Source of the DNA: JAAYAO01 sp051133435
GTDB lineage: Bacteria > Actinomycetota > Actinomycetes > Propionibacteriales > Propionibacteriaceae
Direction: 5' to 3'
Assembly (NCBI RefSeq): GCF_051133435.1
Contig: NZ_JBPGNY010000005.1
Coordinates: 62,001-126,000, forward strand
Length of the DNA: 64,000 nucleotides
A program made the translations under genes and the position numbers. The notes below the pieces were generated by a model that saw only the letters and a program-made list of their open reading frames with translations, searched no databases and was not told the origin of the DNA. Position 1 is the stretch's first letter. Each line of letters opens with the position of its first letter. Below are positions 42,210 through 51,006 of this stretch, piece by piece.

Positions 42210-43055
42210 ATGACCCCCGAGCCCGCTGCGATCGACCGCGAGACCGGCAAGATCACCCCCGCCGGCACCTACTACGACGAAGCCGGCTCCGGTGAGGCGG
42301 TGGTGCTGCTGCACGGCTCCGGCCCCGGGGTGAACGGCTGGTCGAACTTCGGTGGCAACTTCGAGGTCTTCGCCGAGAAGTTCCGCACCCTGGTACCCGA
42401 CATGCCCGGTTTCGGCCGCTCCAAGTGGGTCGATCTGGACCGGATCTATCCCGAGATCGCCGCCGAACAGATGGTGCGGTTCATGGACGAGGTGGGCGTG
42501 GACAAGGCCCACCTGGTCGGCAACTCGATGGGTGGCTACGTCGCGGTGCAGATGGCCCTGGAGTTTCCCGACCGGGTGAACCGGATGGCCCTGATGGGCC
42601 CCGGTGGACTGGCCGCCCCGCTGTTCCTGCCCTTCCAGAGCGAGGGTTCACGGCGGCTGTTCGACTTCTTCGCCAACCCCAGCAACGAAACCATGGAAGC
42701 CTGGGTCGACACGATGGTCGGCAACCGGGCGGTGGTTACCGACGAGCTCATCGAGCAGCGCACCCGGCGTGCCCTCGAGCCGGGCATGATGGAGCAGGCC
42801 CAGCGCATCTTCGCCTCGATGCGCGAGCACGCCGGCAAGCACACCGCGCCGTGGAAGCGGGCAACCGAACTCAAGCACGAGACCCTGATGATCTGGGGCC
42901 GCGACGACCGGATGCTGCCCTACGAACAGGCTCACTTCGCCTTCCGGCAGTTGCCGAATGCCGAACTGACGGTGTTCTCCAACTGCGGGCACTGGGCGAT
43001 GATCGAGCAGAAGGAAGCCTTCGAGCGTGTGGTGATCGAGTACTTCACCCGTTGA
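42210..43055 (+). CDS. Meta-cleavage product hydrolase (HsaD/BphD-like)
   Basis: A 281-residue C-C hydrolase closer to HsaD/BphD than the first hydrolase. Motifs are LLHGSGPGVNGWSNFGGN, the nucleophile in LVGNSMGGYVAVQMAL, MGPGGLAAPLF, the acid in WGRDDRMLP and the His in NCGHWAMIEQ. It should hydrolyse the product of the divergent dioxygenase. The ATG at 42210 is preferred over 42201 because GAAGG is 9 nt before it rather than touching it. The flavin reductase gene follows by 88 bp. Confidence 0.9.
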   Translation: MTPEPAAIDRETGKITPAGTYYDEAGSGEAVVLLHGSGPGVNGWSNFGGNFEVFAEKFRTLVPDMPGFGRSKWVDLDRIYPEIAAEQMVRFMDEVGVDKAHLVGNSMGGYVAVQMALEFPDRVNRMALMGPGGLAAPLFLPFQSEGSRRLFDFFANPSNETMEAWVDTMVGNRAVVTDELIEQRTRRALEPGMMEQAQRIFASMREHAGKHTAPWKRATELKHETLMIWGRDDRMLPYEQAHFAFRQLPNAELTVFSNCGHWAMIEQKEAFERVVIEYFTR

Positions 43056-43143
43056 GGTCCGCACCACAACCGGTGCCTCGTCCCCGGCCGGGTGGATGCG
43101 ACAATGGCTCACGCCCCCGGCCGCCAACGATAGGAACCTGACC

Positions 43144-43728
43144 ATGGCCGACGATCGCATCGTCGATATGCACGAGTTCACCAGCAGGCAACTGCGCGAC
43201 GTGTTCGGGCGCTTCTGCACCGGCGTGGCCGTGGTGGCCTCGACCGTCGACGGCGTGCCGGCCGGTTTCGTGATCCAGTCCTTCGTGGCCCTGTCGCTGG
43301 AGCCGCCCCAGATTCTGATCTGCCCGATGAAGACCTCACGGTCGTGGGCGAAGATCGAACCGGCCGGGTCGTTCTGTGTCAGCATCCTGGCCGAGGACCA
43401 GGAAGAGATCTCCGGCACCTTCGGCGGCAAGGCCGAGGACAAGTTCGCCGGCATCGAATGGGAACCGAACCTGCACGGCAATCCGCGCATCCCCGGGGCG
43501 CTCGGCTACGTCGACTGCACGATCTCGCAGGTGGTCGACGGTGGTGACCACTGGATCGTGATCGCCCGGGTCGACGGCCTCGGTGAGCCGGTGGATGACC
43601 AGCGTCCGTTGCTGTTCTACCGCGGCGCCTACCTGGAGATCGAGCCCGGCGTGGTCGAGCCCGAGCCCGAGCACGAGAACGTCAGCGCGTTCCTGACCGC
43701 GCACGACTACCGCGACGTCTGGCTCTGA
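43144..43728 (+). CDS. Flavin reductase, HsaB-like component
   Basis: A 194-residue flavin-reductase-domain protein: LRDVFGRFCTGVAVVASTVDGVPAGFVIQSFVALSLEPPQIL, then SFCVSILAEDQEE and FYRGAYLEI. HsaB-type enzymes use NADH to supply reduced flavin to a ring-hydroxylating monooxygenase (HsaA type). No such oxygenase lies in the window, so the partner must be elsewhere. AGGA is the likely SD. A strong hairpin follows the stop. Confidence 0.87.
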   Translation: MADDRIVDMHEFTSRQLRDVFGRFCTGVAVVASTVDGVPAGFVIQSFVALSLEPPQILICPMKTSRSWAKIEPAGSFCVSILAEDQEEISGTFGGKAEDKFAGIEWEPNLHGNPRIPGALGYVDCTISQVVDGGDHWIVIARVDGLGEPVDDQRPLLFYRGAYLEIEPGVVEPEPEHENVSAFLTAHDYRDVWL

Positions 43729-43736
43729 CCAACATC

Positions 43737-43781
43737 ATCGTGTGACATCTTGTTCGCCCCTCGAACACAACGTCACACGAT
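43737..43781 (+). terminator. Hairpin between flavin reductase and thrS
   Basis: Outer arms ATCGTGTGAC / GTCACACGAT and inner arms TGTTCG / CGAACA form a two-part stem 9 bp after the stop. No T-run follows, so it may be a terminator or a thrS leader structure. Confidence 0.6.
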
Positions 43782-43874
43782 CTTCGGCGTGACGACGCGC
43801 GCGCCGAGCAGCCGCGACCCCCACAGCCCGTAAGTGGCATGATGGAGAACGCTGCAATCGAAAGGAACAGACCC

Positions 43875-45866
43875 GTGTCCATCACCATCACCCAGCCCGG
43901 CGGTGCCGATCCCATCGTGCGCGAAGAGCTCGATGCGACCACTACCGGCCTGGACCTCTACGGCGACGATCGTTCGGTCGTGGCCTGCCGGGTCGATGGG
44001 GAGGTGCGGGACCTGCATCGTCCGTTGGAAGCCGACGGCGATTCGGTGATCGAGCCGGTGCTGATCGACTCGGACGAGGGCCTGGCGATTCTGCGACACT
44101 CCTGCGCCCACGTGGCCGCCCAGGCCGTCCAGGACAAGTTCGGTGACGCGAAACTGGGCATCGGCCCGCCGATCACCGACGGTTTCTACTACGACTTCGC
44201 GGTGTCCGAGCCGTTCACCCCCGAAGACCTGACCGACCTGCAGAAGCGGATGACCCGCATCATCAAGGAGCGGCAGAGCTTCGTGCGCCGGGTGGTGAGC
44301 GATGACGAGGCCCGGGTGGAGCTGGTCGATGAGCCGTTCAAGCTGGAGTTGATCGCCGACAAGGGGTCGGCCTCCGACGACGATGGTTCCAGCGTCGAGG
44401 TGGGTGCCGGTGACCTGACGATCTACGACAACGTCCGCCGCGACGGTGAAACGGCCTGGAAGGACCTGTGCCGCGGCCCGCATGTGCCGCACACCGGCTA
44501 CATCAACCAGGCCGCCTTCGCCCTGATGCGCACCTCGGCCGCCTACTGGCGCGGCGACCAGGCCAACCAGCAGCTGCAACGGCTGTACGGCACGGCCTGG
44601 CCGACCAAGGAGGAATACCAGGCCTACCGCACCCGGTTGGAGGAGGCCGCCAAGCGCGATCACCGCAAGCTGGGCGTCGAGCTCGACCTGTTCTCGTTCC
44701 CCGAGAACGTCGGCCCCGGCCTGCCCGTGTTCCACCCCAAGGGTGGGGTGATCAAGCGTGAGATGGAGGACTACGTCCGCCGGCGTCACATCGAGGCCGG
44801 GTTCCAATACGTCGGCACCCCGCACATCGCCCGCGAGGACCTGTTCTACACCTCGGGCCATCTGCCGTATTACGCCGACGACATGTTCCCCGCCTTGGAC
44901 GACGACGGACAGATGTATCGCCTCAAGGCGATGAACTGCCCGATGCACAACGAGATCTTCCGCTCGCGGGGTCGGTCGTACCGCGAACTGCCCCTGCGGT
45001 TCTTCGAGTTCGGCACGGTGTACCGCAACGAGAAGTCGGGTGTGTTGCAGGGCCTGACCCGGGTGCGTTCGATCACCCAGGACGACTCGCACTCCTACGT
45101 GACCCCCGAACAGGCCCCGGACGAGATCAAGCACCTGCTGGACTTCATCCTCAGCTTGCTGCGCGACTTCGGGATGGACGATTTCTTCCTGGAACTGTCC
45201 ACCCGTGACGACAAGCACAAGGACAAGTTCATCGGCAGCGACGAGGAATGGCAGACCGCGACCGAGGTACTGCAGCGCTGTGCCGACGACACCGGGCTGG
45301 AGGTCGTGCCCGATCCCGGTGGTGCTGCCTACTACGGGCCGAAGATCTCGATCCAGGCCCGGGACGCGATCGGGCGTAGCTGGCAGATGTCGACGATCCA
45401 GTACGACTTCAACATGGCGCGCCGGTTCGAACTGGAGTACACCGCCGCCGATGGTTCGCGGCAGTGCCCGGTGATGATCCACTCGGCGAAGTTCGGGTCG
45501 ATCGAACGGTTCATCGGTGTGCTGGTGGAGCACTATGCCGGGGCGTTCCCGGTGTGGCTGTCCCCGGTGCAGGTGGTTGGCATTCCGGTCGCCGGGGAGT
45601 TCACCGAATACCTGGACAAGGTGGCCGAGCAGCTGCGGGCCGCCGGGGTGCGCATCGAGGTGGACAACTCCGATGACCGGATGCAGAAGAAGATCCGCAA
45701 CGCCCAGAAGCAGAAGGTGCCGTACATGCTGATCGCCGGCGCCCAGGACATCGAGGCCGGCGCGGTGTCCTTCCGGTATCGCGATGGCACCCAGAAGAAC
45801 GGGGTGCCGGTGGCCGAGGCGATCGCCGAGATCACCAACGCGATCGAGCAGAAGCTGCAGGTCTGA
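43875..45866 (+). CDS. thrS: Threonyl-tRNA synthetase
   Basis: A 663-residue class II synthetase. It has an N-terminal TGS domain (SITITQPGG...), an editing/SAD domain with LRHSCAHVAAQAV (HxxxH), then the catalytic core with zinc ligands Cys of KAMNCPMHNEIF, His of QDDSHSYV and His of MIHSAKFGSIERF, and an anticodon-binding domain from VWLSPVQVVGIPV. The frame opens at ATG 43839/43842, but GTG at 43875 has SD AAAGGA 8 nt upstream and matches the usual MSITIT-type start. Confidence 0.95.
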   Translation: MSITITQPGGADPIVREELDATTTGLDLYGDDRSVVACRVDGEVRDLHRPLEADGDSVIEPVLIDSDEGLAILRHSCAHVAAQAVQDKFGDAKLGIGPPITDGFYYDFAVSEPFTPEDLTDLQKRMTRIIKERQSFVRRVVSDDEARVELVDEPFKLELIADKGSASDDDGSSVEVGAGDLTIYDNVRRDGETAWKDLCRGPHVPHTGYINQAAFALMRTSAAYWRGDQANQQLQRLYGTAWPTKEEYQAYRTRLEEAAKRDHRKLGVELDLFSFPENVGPGLPVFHPKGGVIKREMEDYVRRRHIEAGFQYVGTPHIAREDLFYTSGHLPYYADDMFPALDDDGQMYRLKAMNCPMHNEIFRSRGRSYRELPLRFFEFGTVYRNEKSGVLQGLTRVRSITQDDSHSYVTPEQAPDEIKHLLDFILSLLRDFGMDDFFLELSTRDDKHKDKFIGSDEEWQTATEVLQRCADDTGLEVVPDPGGAAYYGPKISIQARDAIGRSWQMSTIQYDFNMARRFELEYTAADGSRQCPVMIHSAKFGSIERFIGVLVEHYAGAFPVWLSPVQVVGIPVAGEFTEYLDKVAEQLRAAGVRIEVDNSDDRMQKKIRNAQKQKVPYMLIAGAQDIEAGAVSFRYRDGTQKNGVPVAEAIAEITNAIEQKLQV

Positions 45867-45888
45867 GCGACTACGAGGGGGTGGGGTG

Positions 45889-46434
45889 ATGGAGACCGAG
45901 GACTCGCAGCAGTTCGTCGGTGAGTCCGACGGTCTGGAACGGCTGTGGACCCCGCACCGGATGGTCTATATCGGCGGGGAGAACAAACCCAACGATGCCG
46001 ACCCCACCTCCTGTCCGTTCTGCCGGACCCCGCAGATGGACGACGAGCAGGCTCTGATCGTGCATCGGGGCGAGAGCTGTTTCGTGGTGCTCAACCTCTA
46101 CCCGTATTCGCCCGGCCACCTGTTGGTGTGCCCGTACCGGCACGTGCCCGATTACACCGATCTGGACGTGGCCGAGACTGCGGAGTTCGCCCACCTCACC
46201 CAGACCGCGATGTCGGTACTGCGCGAGGTGTCGTCGCCGCACGGGTTCAACCTGGGCATGAACCAGGGTGCGGTGGCCGGGGCCGGGATTGCCGCGCACC
46301 TGCACCAGCATGTGGTGCCGCGCTGGACCGGGGATGCGAACTTCTTCCCGATCATCGCCCAGACCAAGGCCGTCCCGCAGTTGCTCGGCGACACCCGCGG
46401 GCTGATCGCCGACGCGTGGGCCAAGCGGGTCTGA
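45889..46434 (+). CDS. HIT domain protein, Ap4A phosphorylase-like
   Basis: A 181-residue histidine-triad protein with CPFC near residue 40, NLYPYSPGHLLVCPYRH and the triad HLHQHVVPRW. The gene directly downstream of thrS in mycobacteria (Rv2613c) is an Ap4A phosphorylase, and this protein has the same size and place. It likely clears dinucleotide polyphosphates made as synthetase by-products. A GTG sits one codon upstream. SD GAGGGGG precedes. Confidence 0.9.
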   Translation: METEDSQQFVGESDGLERLWTPHRMVYIGGENKPNDADPTSCPFCRTPQMDDEQALIVHRGESCFVVLNLYPYSPGHLLVCPYRHVPDYTDLDVAETAEFAHLTQTAMSVLREVSSPHGFNLGMNQGAVAGAGIAAHLHQHVVPRWTGDANFFPIIAQTKAVPQLLGDTRGLIADAWAKRV

Positions 46435-46435
46435 A

Positions 46436-47023
46436 TCACTCCACCCCGGGCAGTTGCAGCAACCATTCCCGGGCCCACTCGGGCACCCACGCCGGGATTC
46501 CGACGATCACCAGGCCGACGTACCAGATCAGCCAGATCACCATGAAGAAGGCCAACAGGATCAGCAGCTTCCAGCGCCAGCGCATGCCCCGGTACTGGTG
46601 CACCTTGCGCTTGAACCACACCGCGAGGCGTTGGGCCCACTCGAACTCCGACGACCAGACCGCCAACCCGAGCAGCACCAGCGGAATACCGCCGGGGCCG
46701 GGCAGTGGGCCGGTGATCGGCCCGGCGATGATCAGCAGGCCACCCAGGATGCCGACCCCGAGTCGGTAGAAGAAGGCCTTGCGCGGATCCTCCCGGATCT
46801 TGCGCCGCCACTCCCAGCGGTCGTCGGTTTTGTCCAGCAGCAGTGGCACGTCACCGTCGGACCGCACTCGGGGCAGATGCAGGTGCGGATGGTGGGACCA
46901 GCCGTGCTTCTTCGGCTGGTCGGCACTGTGGATCCCGCCCGACGCGTCGGTTTCCGCCGACGTGTCGGTGGTGGCGGGCTCGTCGATCTTGTCGGTCGGC
47001 GGGGTCGGCTCCTCGGCGGCCAT
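46436..47023 (-). CDS. TIGR02611/PGPGW family membrane protein
   Basis: A 195-residue protein. The charged, acidic N-terminal third is probably disordered, then a His-rich stretch (HHPHLHLPR) and about three membrane helices. The hallmark GPITGPLPGPGGIPLVLLGLAVWSSEFEWA is the PGPGW motif. Function is unknown. It converges on the HIT gene with a 1-bp gap and lies in the same direction as the HTH-MurA gene 36 bp upstream, so it may be cotranscribed with it. Confidence 0.85.
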   Translation of the reverse strand: MAAEEPTPPTDKIDEPATTDTSAETDASGGIHSADQPKKHGWSHHPHLHLPRVRSDGDVPLLLDKTDDRWEWRRKIREDPRKAFFYRLGVGILGGLLIIAGPITGPLPGPGGIPLVLLGLAVWSSEFEWAQRLAVWFKRKVHQYRGMRWRWKLLILLAFFMVIWLIWYVGLVIVGIPAWVPEWAREWLLQLPGVE

Positions 47024-47059
47024 ATTTGTCCGATCGGGGTGGGTGGACGCGAGGGCGGA

Positions 47060-48586
47060 TCAGTCCCCGAAGACCTGAATGTCGGCGCCCAAGGCGTTCA
47101 GACGATTGGCCAGATCTTCGTAACCACGGTTGATCACATAGACATTGCGCAGCACCGACTCACCCTTGGTGGCCAACATCGCCAGCAGCAGGCACACCGC
47201 CGGACGCAGAGCCGGCGGGCAGACGACCTCCTCGGCCCGCCACCGGGTGGGCCCGGTGACCATCAATCGGTGCGGGTCCATCAACTGCACATCGGCGCCG
47301 AGCTTGCTGAGCTCGACCAGATGGATCGCGCGGTTCTCATACACCCAGTCGTGAATCAGGGTGCGGCCCTTGGCCTCGGCGGCGATCACCGCGAAGAAGG
47401 GCAGGTTGTCGATGTTCAACCCGGGGAAGGGCATCGGGTGCACCTTGTCCGGCGGGGACTTCAACTCCGCCTCGTGCACGGTCAGATCCACCAACCGGGT
47501 GTGGCCGTTGCGCGAGAGATACTCGGCCGAGCGGGAGATGTCGGCCCCCATCTCCTTGAGGATCTCCAACTCGATCTCGAGGAACTCGATCGGGCTGCGG
47601 GTGATGGTGATCTCGGAGTGGGTGAGCAGAGCGGCGGTGATCAGGCTCATCGCCTCGATCGGATCCTCCGACGGGTAGTACTCCACGTCGGCGTCCAGCA
47701 CCTCCTTGCCGCGCACCCGCAGGGTGGTCGAGCCGATGCCGTCGATCTCCACGCCCAACTGCTGCAGGAACACGCACAGGTCCTGGACCATGTAGTTCGG
47801 CGAGGCGTTGCGGATGATGGTTTCGGCCGGGGTCATCGCAGCGGCCATCAACGCGTTCTCGGTGACGGTGTCGCCGCGTTCGGTGAGCACGATCGGGGTG
47901 TCGGTGCCTCGCTTGGCATCGACCGAGGCCCGGTAGAGCCCGTCGGTGGCCAGCACCTCGAGGCCGAAGTGCCGCAGCACCTGCAGGTGCGGTTCGATGG
48001 TGCGTGCACCCAGGTCACAACCGCCGGCATAGGGCAGGCTGAAGCTGTTGAACTCGTGCAACAGCGGGCCGAGGAACATGATGATGCTGCGGGTGCGGCG
48101 GGCGGCGACCTGATCCATCGCCGACAGATCCAGTTCGGCCGGACGCACCAGTTCCAGGGAACTGCGGTCGGGGCTCCAGGTGGCGCGCATCCCGATGCTG
48201 GTGAGCACCTCGACGATGCGGTTGACTTCCTCGATCTGGGCGATGCCCTTCAGCACGGTCCGTCCGCGGTTCAGCAGCGAGGCACACAGCAACGCGACGG
48301 CGGCGTTCTTCGACGAACGCACCGCGATCGAACCGCTGAGTCGGTTGCCGCCGTTGATCCGCAGATGGGTGGGGCCGTGGCCGGCCGGGGTGATGATTTC
48401 CTGGTCGAGCGCGACCGCGATGCGGTTGATGGTGTCCAGGCTCAGGTTCTGGTTGCCCGATTCGATGCGATGGATGGCTGATTGGCTGGTACCCAGTTTC
48501 TCGGCCAATTGGCTCTGGGTGAGGCCGCGATGCTTGCGGGCGTCGCGGATCAGATTGCCAACCCGGTCAGGTGTCGTCTCAGTCAC
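47060..48586 (-). CDS. XRE helix-turn-helix fused to MurA-like enolpyruvyl transferase
   Basis: A 508-residue fusion. Residues about 8-65 form an XRE HTH (IRDARKHRGLTQSQLAEKLGTSQSAIHRIESG). Residues about 75-508 are a UDP-GlcNAc 1-carboxyvinyltransferase. It keeps the Lys-Asn pair in VRSSKNAAVALL, the catalytic-type Cys in YAGGCDLGARTIEPH and the substrate loop FPGLNIDNLPFFAVI. Normal MurA starts peptidoglycan synthesis from UDP-GlcNAc and PEP. The fusion is recurrent in actinobacteria, but whether it is an enzyme, a regulator or both is unclear. The GTG start has TAGGCT 6 nt upstream. Confidence 0.9.
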   Translation of the reverse strand: MTETTPDRVGNLIRDARKHRGLTQSQLAEKLGTSQSAIHRIESGNQNLSLDTINRIAVALDQEIITPAGHGPTHLRINGGNRLSGSIAVRSSKNAAVALLCASLLNRGRTVLKGIAQIEEVNRIVEVLTSIGMRATWSPDRSSLELVRPAELDLSAMDQVAARRTRSIIMFLGPLLHEFNSFSLPYAGGCDLGARTIEPHLQVLRHFGLEVLATDGLYRASVDAKRGTDTPIVLTERGDTVTENALMAAAMTPAETIIRNASPNYMVQDLCVFLQQLGVEIDGIGSTTLRVRGKEVLDADVEYYPSEDPIEAMSLITAALLTHSEITITRSPIEFLEIELEILKEMGADISRSAEYLSRNGHTRLVDLTVHEAELKSPPDKVHPMPFPGLNIDNLPFFAVIAAEAKGRTLIHDWVYENRAIHLVELSKLGADVQLMDPHRLMVTGPTRWRAEEVVCPPALRPAVCLLLAMLATKGESVLRNVYVINRGYEDLANRLNALGADIQVFGD

Positions 48587-48592
48587 CCGTCC

Positions 48593-48598
48593 AGCCTA
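48593..48598 (-). promoter_or_regulatory. -10 box TAGGCT, leaderless promoter of HTH-MurA
   Basis: TAGGCT on the minus strand lies 6 nt before the GTG at 48586. Confidence 0.55.
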
Positions 48599-48599
48599 C

Positions 48600-48613
48600 G
48601 TCATATGTCATAT
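48600..48613. promoter_or_regulatory. Direct repeat GTCATAT x2 at the HTH-MurA promoter
   Basis: Two abutting copies of GTCATAT fill the spacer just upstream of the -10 box in AT-rich DNA. This is a possible autoregulatory site. Confidence 0.45.
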
Positions 48614-48727
48614 AGGAGATAAAGGCCGGGTGGGGTGGGGAGTGTCGGGTGCAGCCAAGTGGTGCGACCAATCTCGATGAAGCAGGTGCCGCGATGAACC
48701 CATCGTGTGATGGACGCCGCGGGCCAA

Positions 48728-48733
48728 TAGAGT
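48728..48733 (+). promoter_or_regulatory. -10 box TAGAGT, leaderless promoter of lpd
   Basis: TAGAGT lies 7 nt before the ATG at 48741. Confidence 0.55.
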
Positions 48734-48740
48734 ATGGGTC

Positions 48741-50138
48741 ATGAGCACTCACTTTGATGTCGTGGTTCTGGGCGCGGGCCCGGGCGGATACGTTGCGGCG
48801 ATTCGTGCCGCCCAACTGGGCCTGTCGACGGCCATCGTCGAGAAGCAGTGGTGGGGTGGGGTGTGCCTGAACGTGGGCTGTATCCCCACCAAGGCGCTGC
48901 TGCGCAATGCGGAGTTGGCTCATATCTTCAACGCCGAGGCCGACACCTTCGGCATCTCCGGTGACGTGTCCTTCGACTACGGCAAGGCGTTCTCCCGCAG
49001 CCGCGCGGTCTCCGACCGGATGGTCAAGGGCATCCACTTCCTGATGAAGAAGAACAAGATCACCGAACTGGACGGCTGGGGCGAGTTCGTCGACGCGAAC
49101 ACCATCAAGGTCAGCGGCGGCAAGGACGAAACCACCGTGACCTTCGACAATGTGATCATCGCCACCGGTTCGGTGACCCGGATGGTGCCCGGGGTGGAGC
49201 GCAGTCAGAACGTGGTCACCTACGAGGAGCAGATCCTCGACGACCAGGTGCCCGGCAGCATCGTGATCGCCGGTGCCGGCGCGATCGGCACCGAGTTCGC
49301 CTATGTGCTGGCCAACTACGGCGCCAAGGTCACCATCGTGGAGTTCCTCGACCGGCTGGTGCCCAACGAGGACCCCGAGATCAGCCGCGAACTGGCCAAG
49401 GCCTACAAGAAACTCGGTGTCGACGTGCTCACCGCCACCAAGGTCGAGCAGGTCGAGGACACCGGCTCCGGCGTCCGGGTCACCGTCAGCCCTGCAGACG
49501 GTGGGGAACAGAAGGTCATCGAGGCCGACCGACTGCTGTCGGCGATCGGGTTCGCCCCGCGCACCGAGGGCTACGGTCTGGAGAACACCGGGGTGGAGTT
49601 GACCGACCGCGGCGCGATCGCGATCGACGACTACATGCGCACCAACGTCGACCACATCTACGCCATCGGCGATGTCACCGCCAAGCTGATGCTCGCCCAC
49701 ACCGCCGAGGCTCAGGGTGTGGTGGCGGCCGAGACGATCGCCGGGGCCGAGACGATGGCGATCAACTACGACATGATCCCGCGTGCGACCTACTGCCAGC
49801 CGCAGATCGCTTCCTTCGGCTACACCGAGGACAAGGCCAAGGAGCTGGGCTACGACGTCAAGGTGTCGAAGTTCCCCTTCCAGGCCAACGGCAAGGCCTG
49901 GGGCCTGGGCGATGCGACCGGTTTCGTGAAGATCGTCGCCGACGCCACCCACGGCGAACTGCTGGGCGCCCACATGGTCGGCCCCGACGTCACCGAACTG
50001 CTGCCGGAACTGACCCTGGCGCAGATGTGGGATCTCACCGCCGAGGAAATCGGACGTAATATCCACGCCCATCCCACGCTGTCGGAAGCAATGAAGGAGG
50101 CTGCCGAGGGCATCTCGGGGCACATGATCAACTTCTGA
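48741..50138 (+). CDS. lpd: Dihydrolipoyl dehydrogenase (E3)
   Basis: A 465-residue flavoprotein disulfide reductase that reoxidises lipoamide in pyruvate and 2-oxoacid dehydrogenase complexes. FAD motif GAGPGGYVAAIRAAQLG, redox disulfide GGVCLNVGCIPTK, NAD motif AGAGAIGTEFAYVLANYG, second FAD motif IYAIGDVT, and the His-Glu dyad in NIHAHPTLSEAMKEA are all intact. No E1 or E2 genes are near. DUF1206 and Nudix genes follow closely. Confidence 0.95.
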   Translation: MSTHFDVVVLGAGPGGYVAAIRAAQLGLSTAIVEKQWWGGVCLNVGCIPTKALLRNAELAHIFNAEADTFGISGDVSFDYGKAFSRSRAVSDRMVKGIHFLMKKNKITELDGWGEFVDANTIKVSGGKDETTVTFDNVIIATGSVTRMVPGVERSQNVVTYEEQILDDQVPGSIVIAGAGAIGTEFAYVLANYGAKVTIVEFLDRLVPNEDPEISRELAKAYKKLGVDVLTATKVEQVEDTGSGVRVTVSPADGGEQKVIEADRLLSAIGFAPRTEGYGLENTGVELTDRGAIAIDDYMRTNVDHIYAIGDVTAKLMLAHTAEAQGVVAAETIAGAETMAINYDMIPRATYCQPQIASFGYTEDKAKELGYDVKVSKFPFQANGKAWGLGDATGFVKIVADATHGELLGAHMVGPDVTELLPELTLAQMWDLTAEEIGRNIHAHPTLSEAMKEAAEGISGHMINF

Positions 50139-50151
50139 AACGGAGCCCGAC

Positions 50152-51006
50152 ATGGTTGATGGCGACGACGTGCGTCAGGCCCGCGACCAGGCCGAGGAAA
50201 CCGGCAAGAGCGCCGGCCGGGCGGTGGAACAGAGCAAGGCTTACCGCTGGCTGGTCACCGTGGGGTTGATTTGCTACGGCATCGTGCACCTGCTGATCGC
50301 CTGGGTCGCGGGCCAACTGGCTCTCGGCGGGTCCAGCGGGGGAGAGGAGGCTTCGTCCAGCGGAGCCCTGCGCAGCCTGGCGCAGCAGCCCTGGGGTGAG
50401 GTGCTGATGGTGGTGATCGCAATCGGTTTCGGCACCCTGGTGATCTGGCAGCTACTGCAGGCCCTGTTCGGCCACCACGAGTTCGAGGACAAGAAGCGGA
50501 TCCGGAAACGTCTGGCCTCGGCCGGCAAGGTGATCCTGTACGGAGCACTCGGGTTCAGCGCGGTGCGGCTGGCCACCACCGGCGATGACGGCGGTGGCGG
50601 CACCGAGGAATCACTCACCGGAAAACTGATGGGTATGCCCTTGGGGCGGATCTTGGTGATCGTCGTCGGCGTGGTGGTGATCGCGGTCGGGATCAGCATG
50701 ATCGTCAAGGCGGTGCGACAGAAGTTCACCGAAGAACTGAACACTCGTCCCGGCACCGGGGCCCGCGTGCTGGGCACCTTGGGCTACATCGCCAAGGGCA
50801 TCGCGATCGGGGTGGTGGGCGCGCTGTTCGGTTGGGCGGCGATCACCTTCGACCCGGACAAGGCCGGCGGCACCGACGAGGCCCTGCGCACGATCCTGGA
50901 ACAGCCCTTCGGCACCTTCCTGCTGCTGGCGGTGGCCCTGGGCTTCGCCGCCTACGGGCTGTACTGCTTCTACTGGTCGCGCTACCCGAAGACCACCGCC
51001 GCATGA
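50152..51006 (+). CDS. DUF1206 family membrane protein
   Basis: A 284-residue protein with six membrane helices arranged as three DUF1206 repeats of two helices each. The repeats begin LVTVGLICYGIVHLLIAW, SAGKVILYGALGFSAVRL and TLGYIAKGIAIGVVGALFG. Function is unknown. It starts 13 bp after lpd with SD GGAG and overlaps the Nudix start by 4 bp (ATGA), so lpd-DUF1206-Nudix form one operon. Confidence 0.9.
   Translation: MVDGDDVRQARDQAEETGKSAGRAVEQSKAYRWLVTVGLICYGIVHLLIAWVAGQLALGGSSGGEEASSSGALRSLAQQPWGEVLMVVIAIGFGTLVIWQLLQALFGHHEFEDKKRIRKRLASAGKVILYGALGFSAVRLATTGDDGGGGTEESLTGKLMGMPLGRILVIVVGVVVIAVGISMIVKAVRQKFTEELNTRPGTGARVLGTLGYIAKGIAIGVVGALFGWAAITFDPDKAGGTDEALRTILEQPFGTFLLLAVALGFAAYGLYCFYWSRYPKTTAA

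Noticed and set aside
33051..43728. Catabolic island as a recently acquired mobile element
   Set aside because: No transposase, integrase, flanking repeats or clear compositional break; codon use looks like the neighbours.
43729..43874. T-box leader for thrS
   Set aside because: No specifier loop, T-box sequence or antiterminator is visible.
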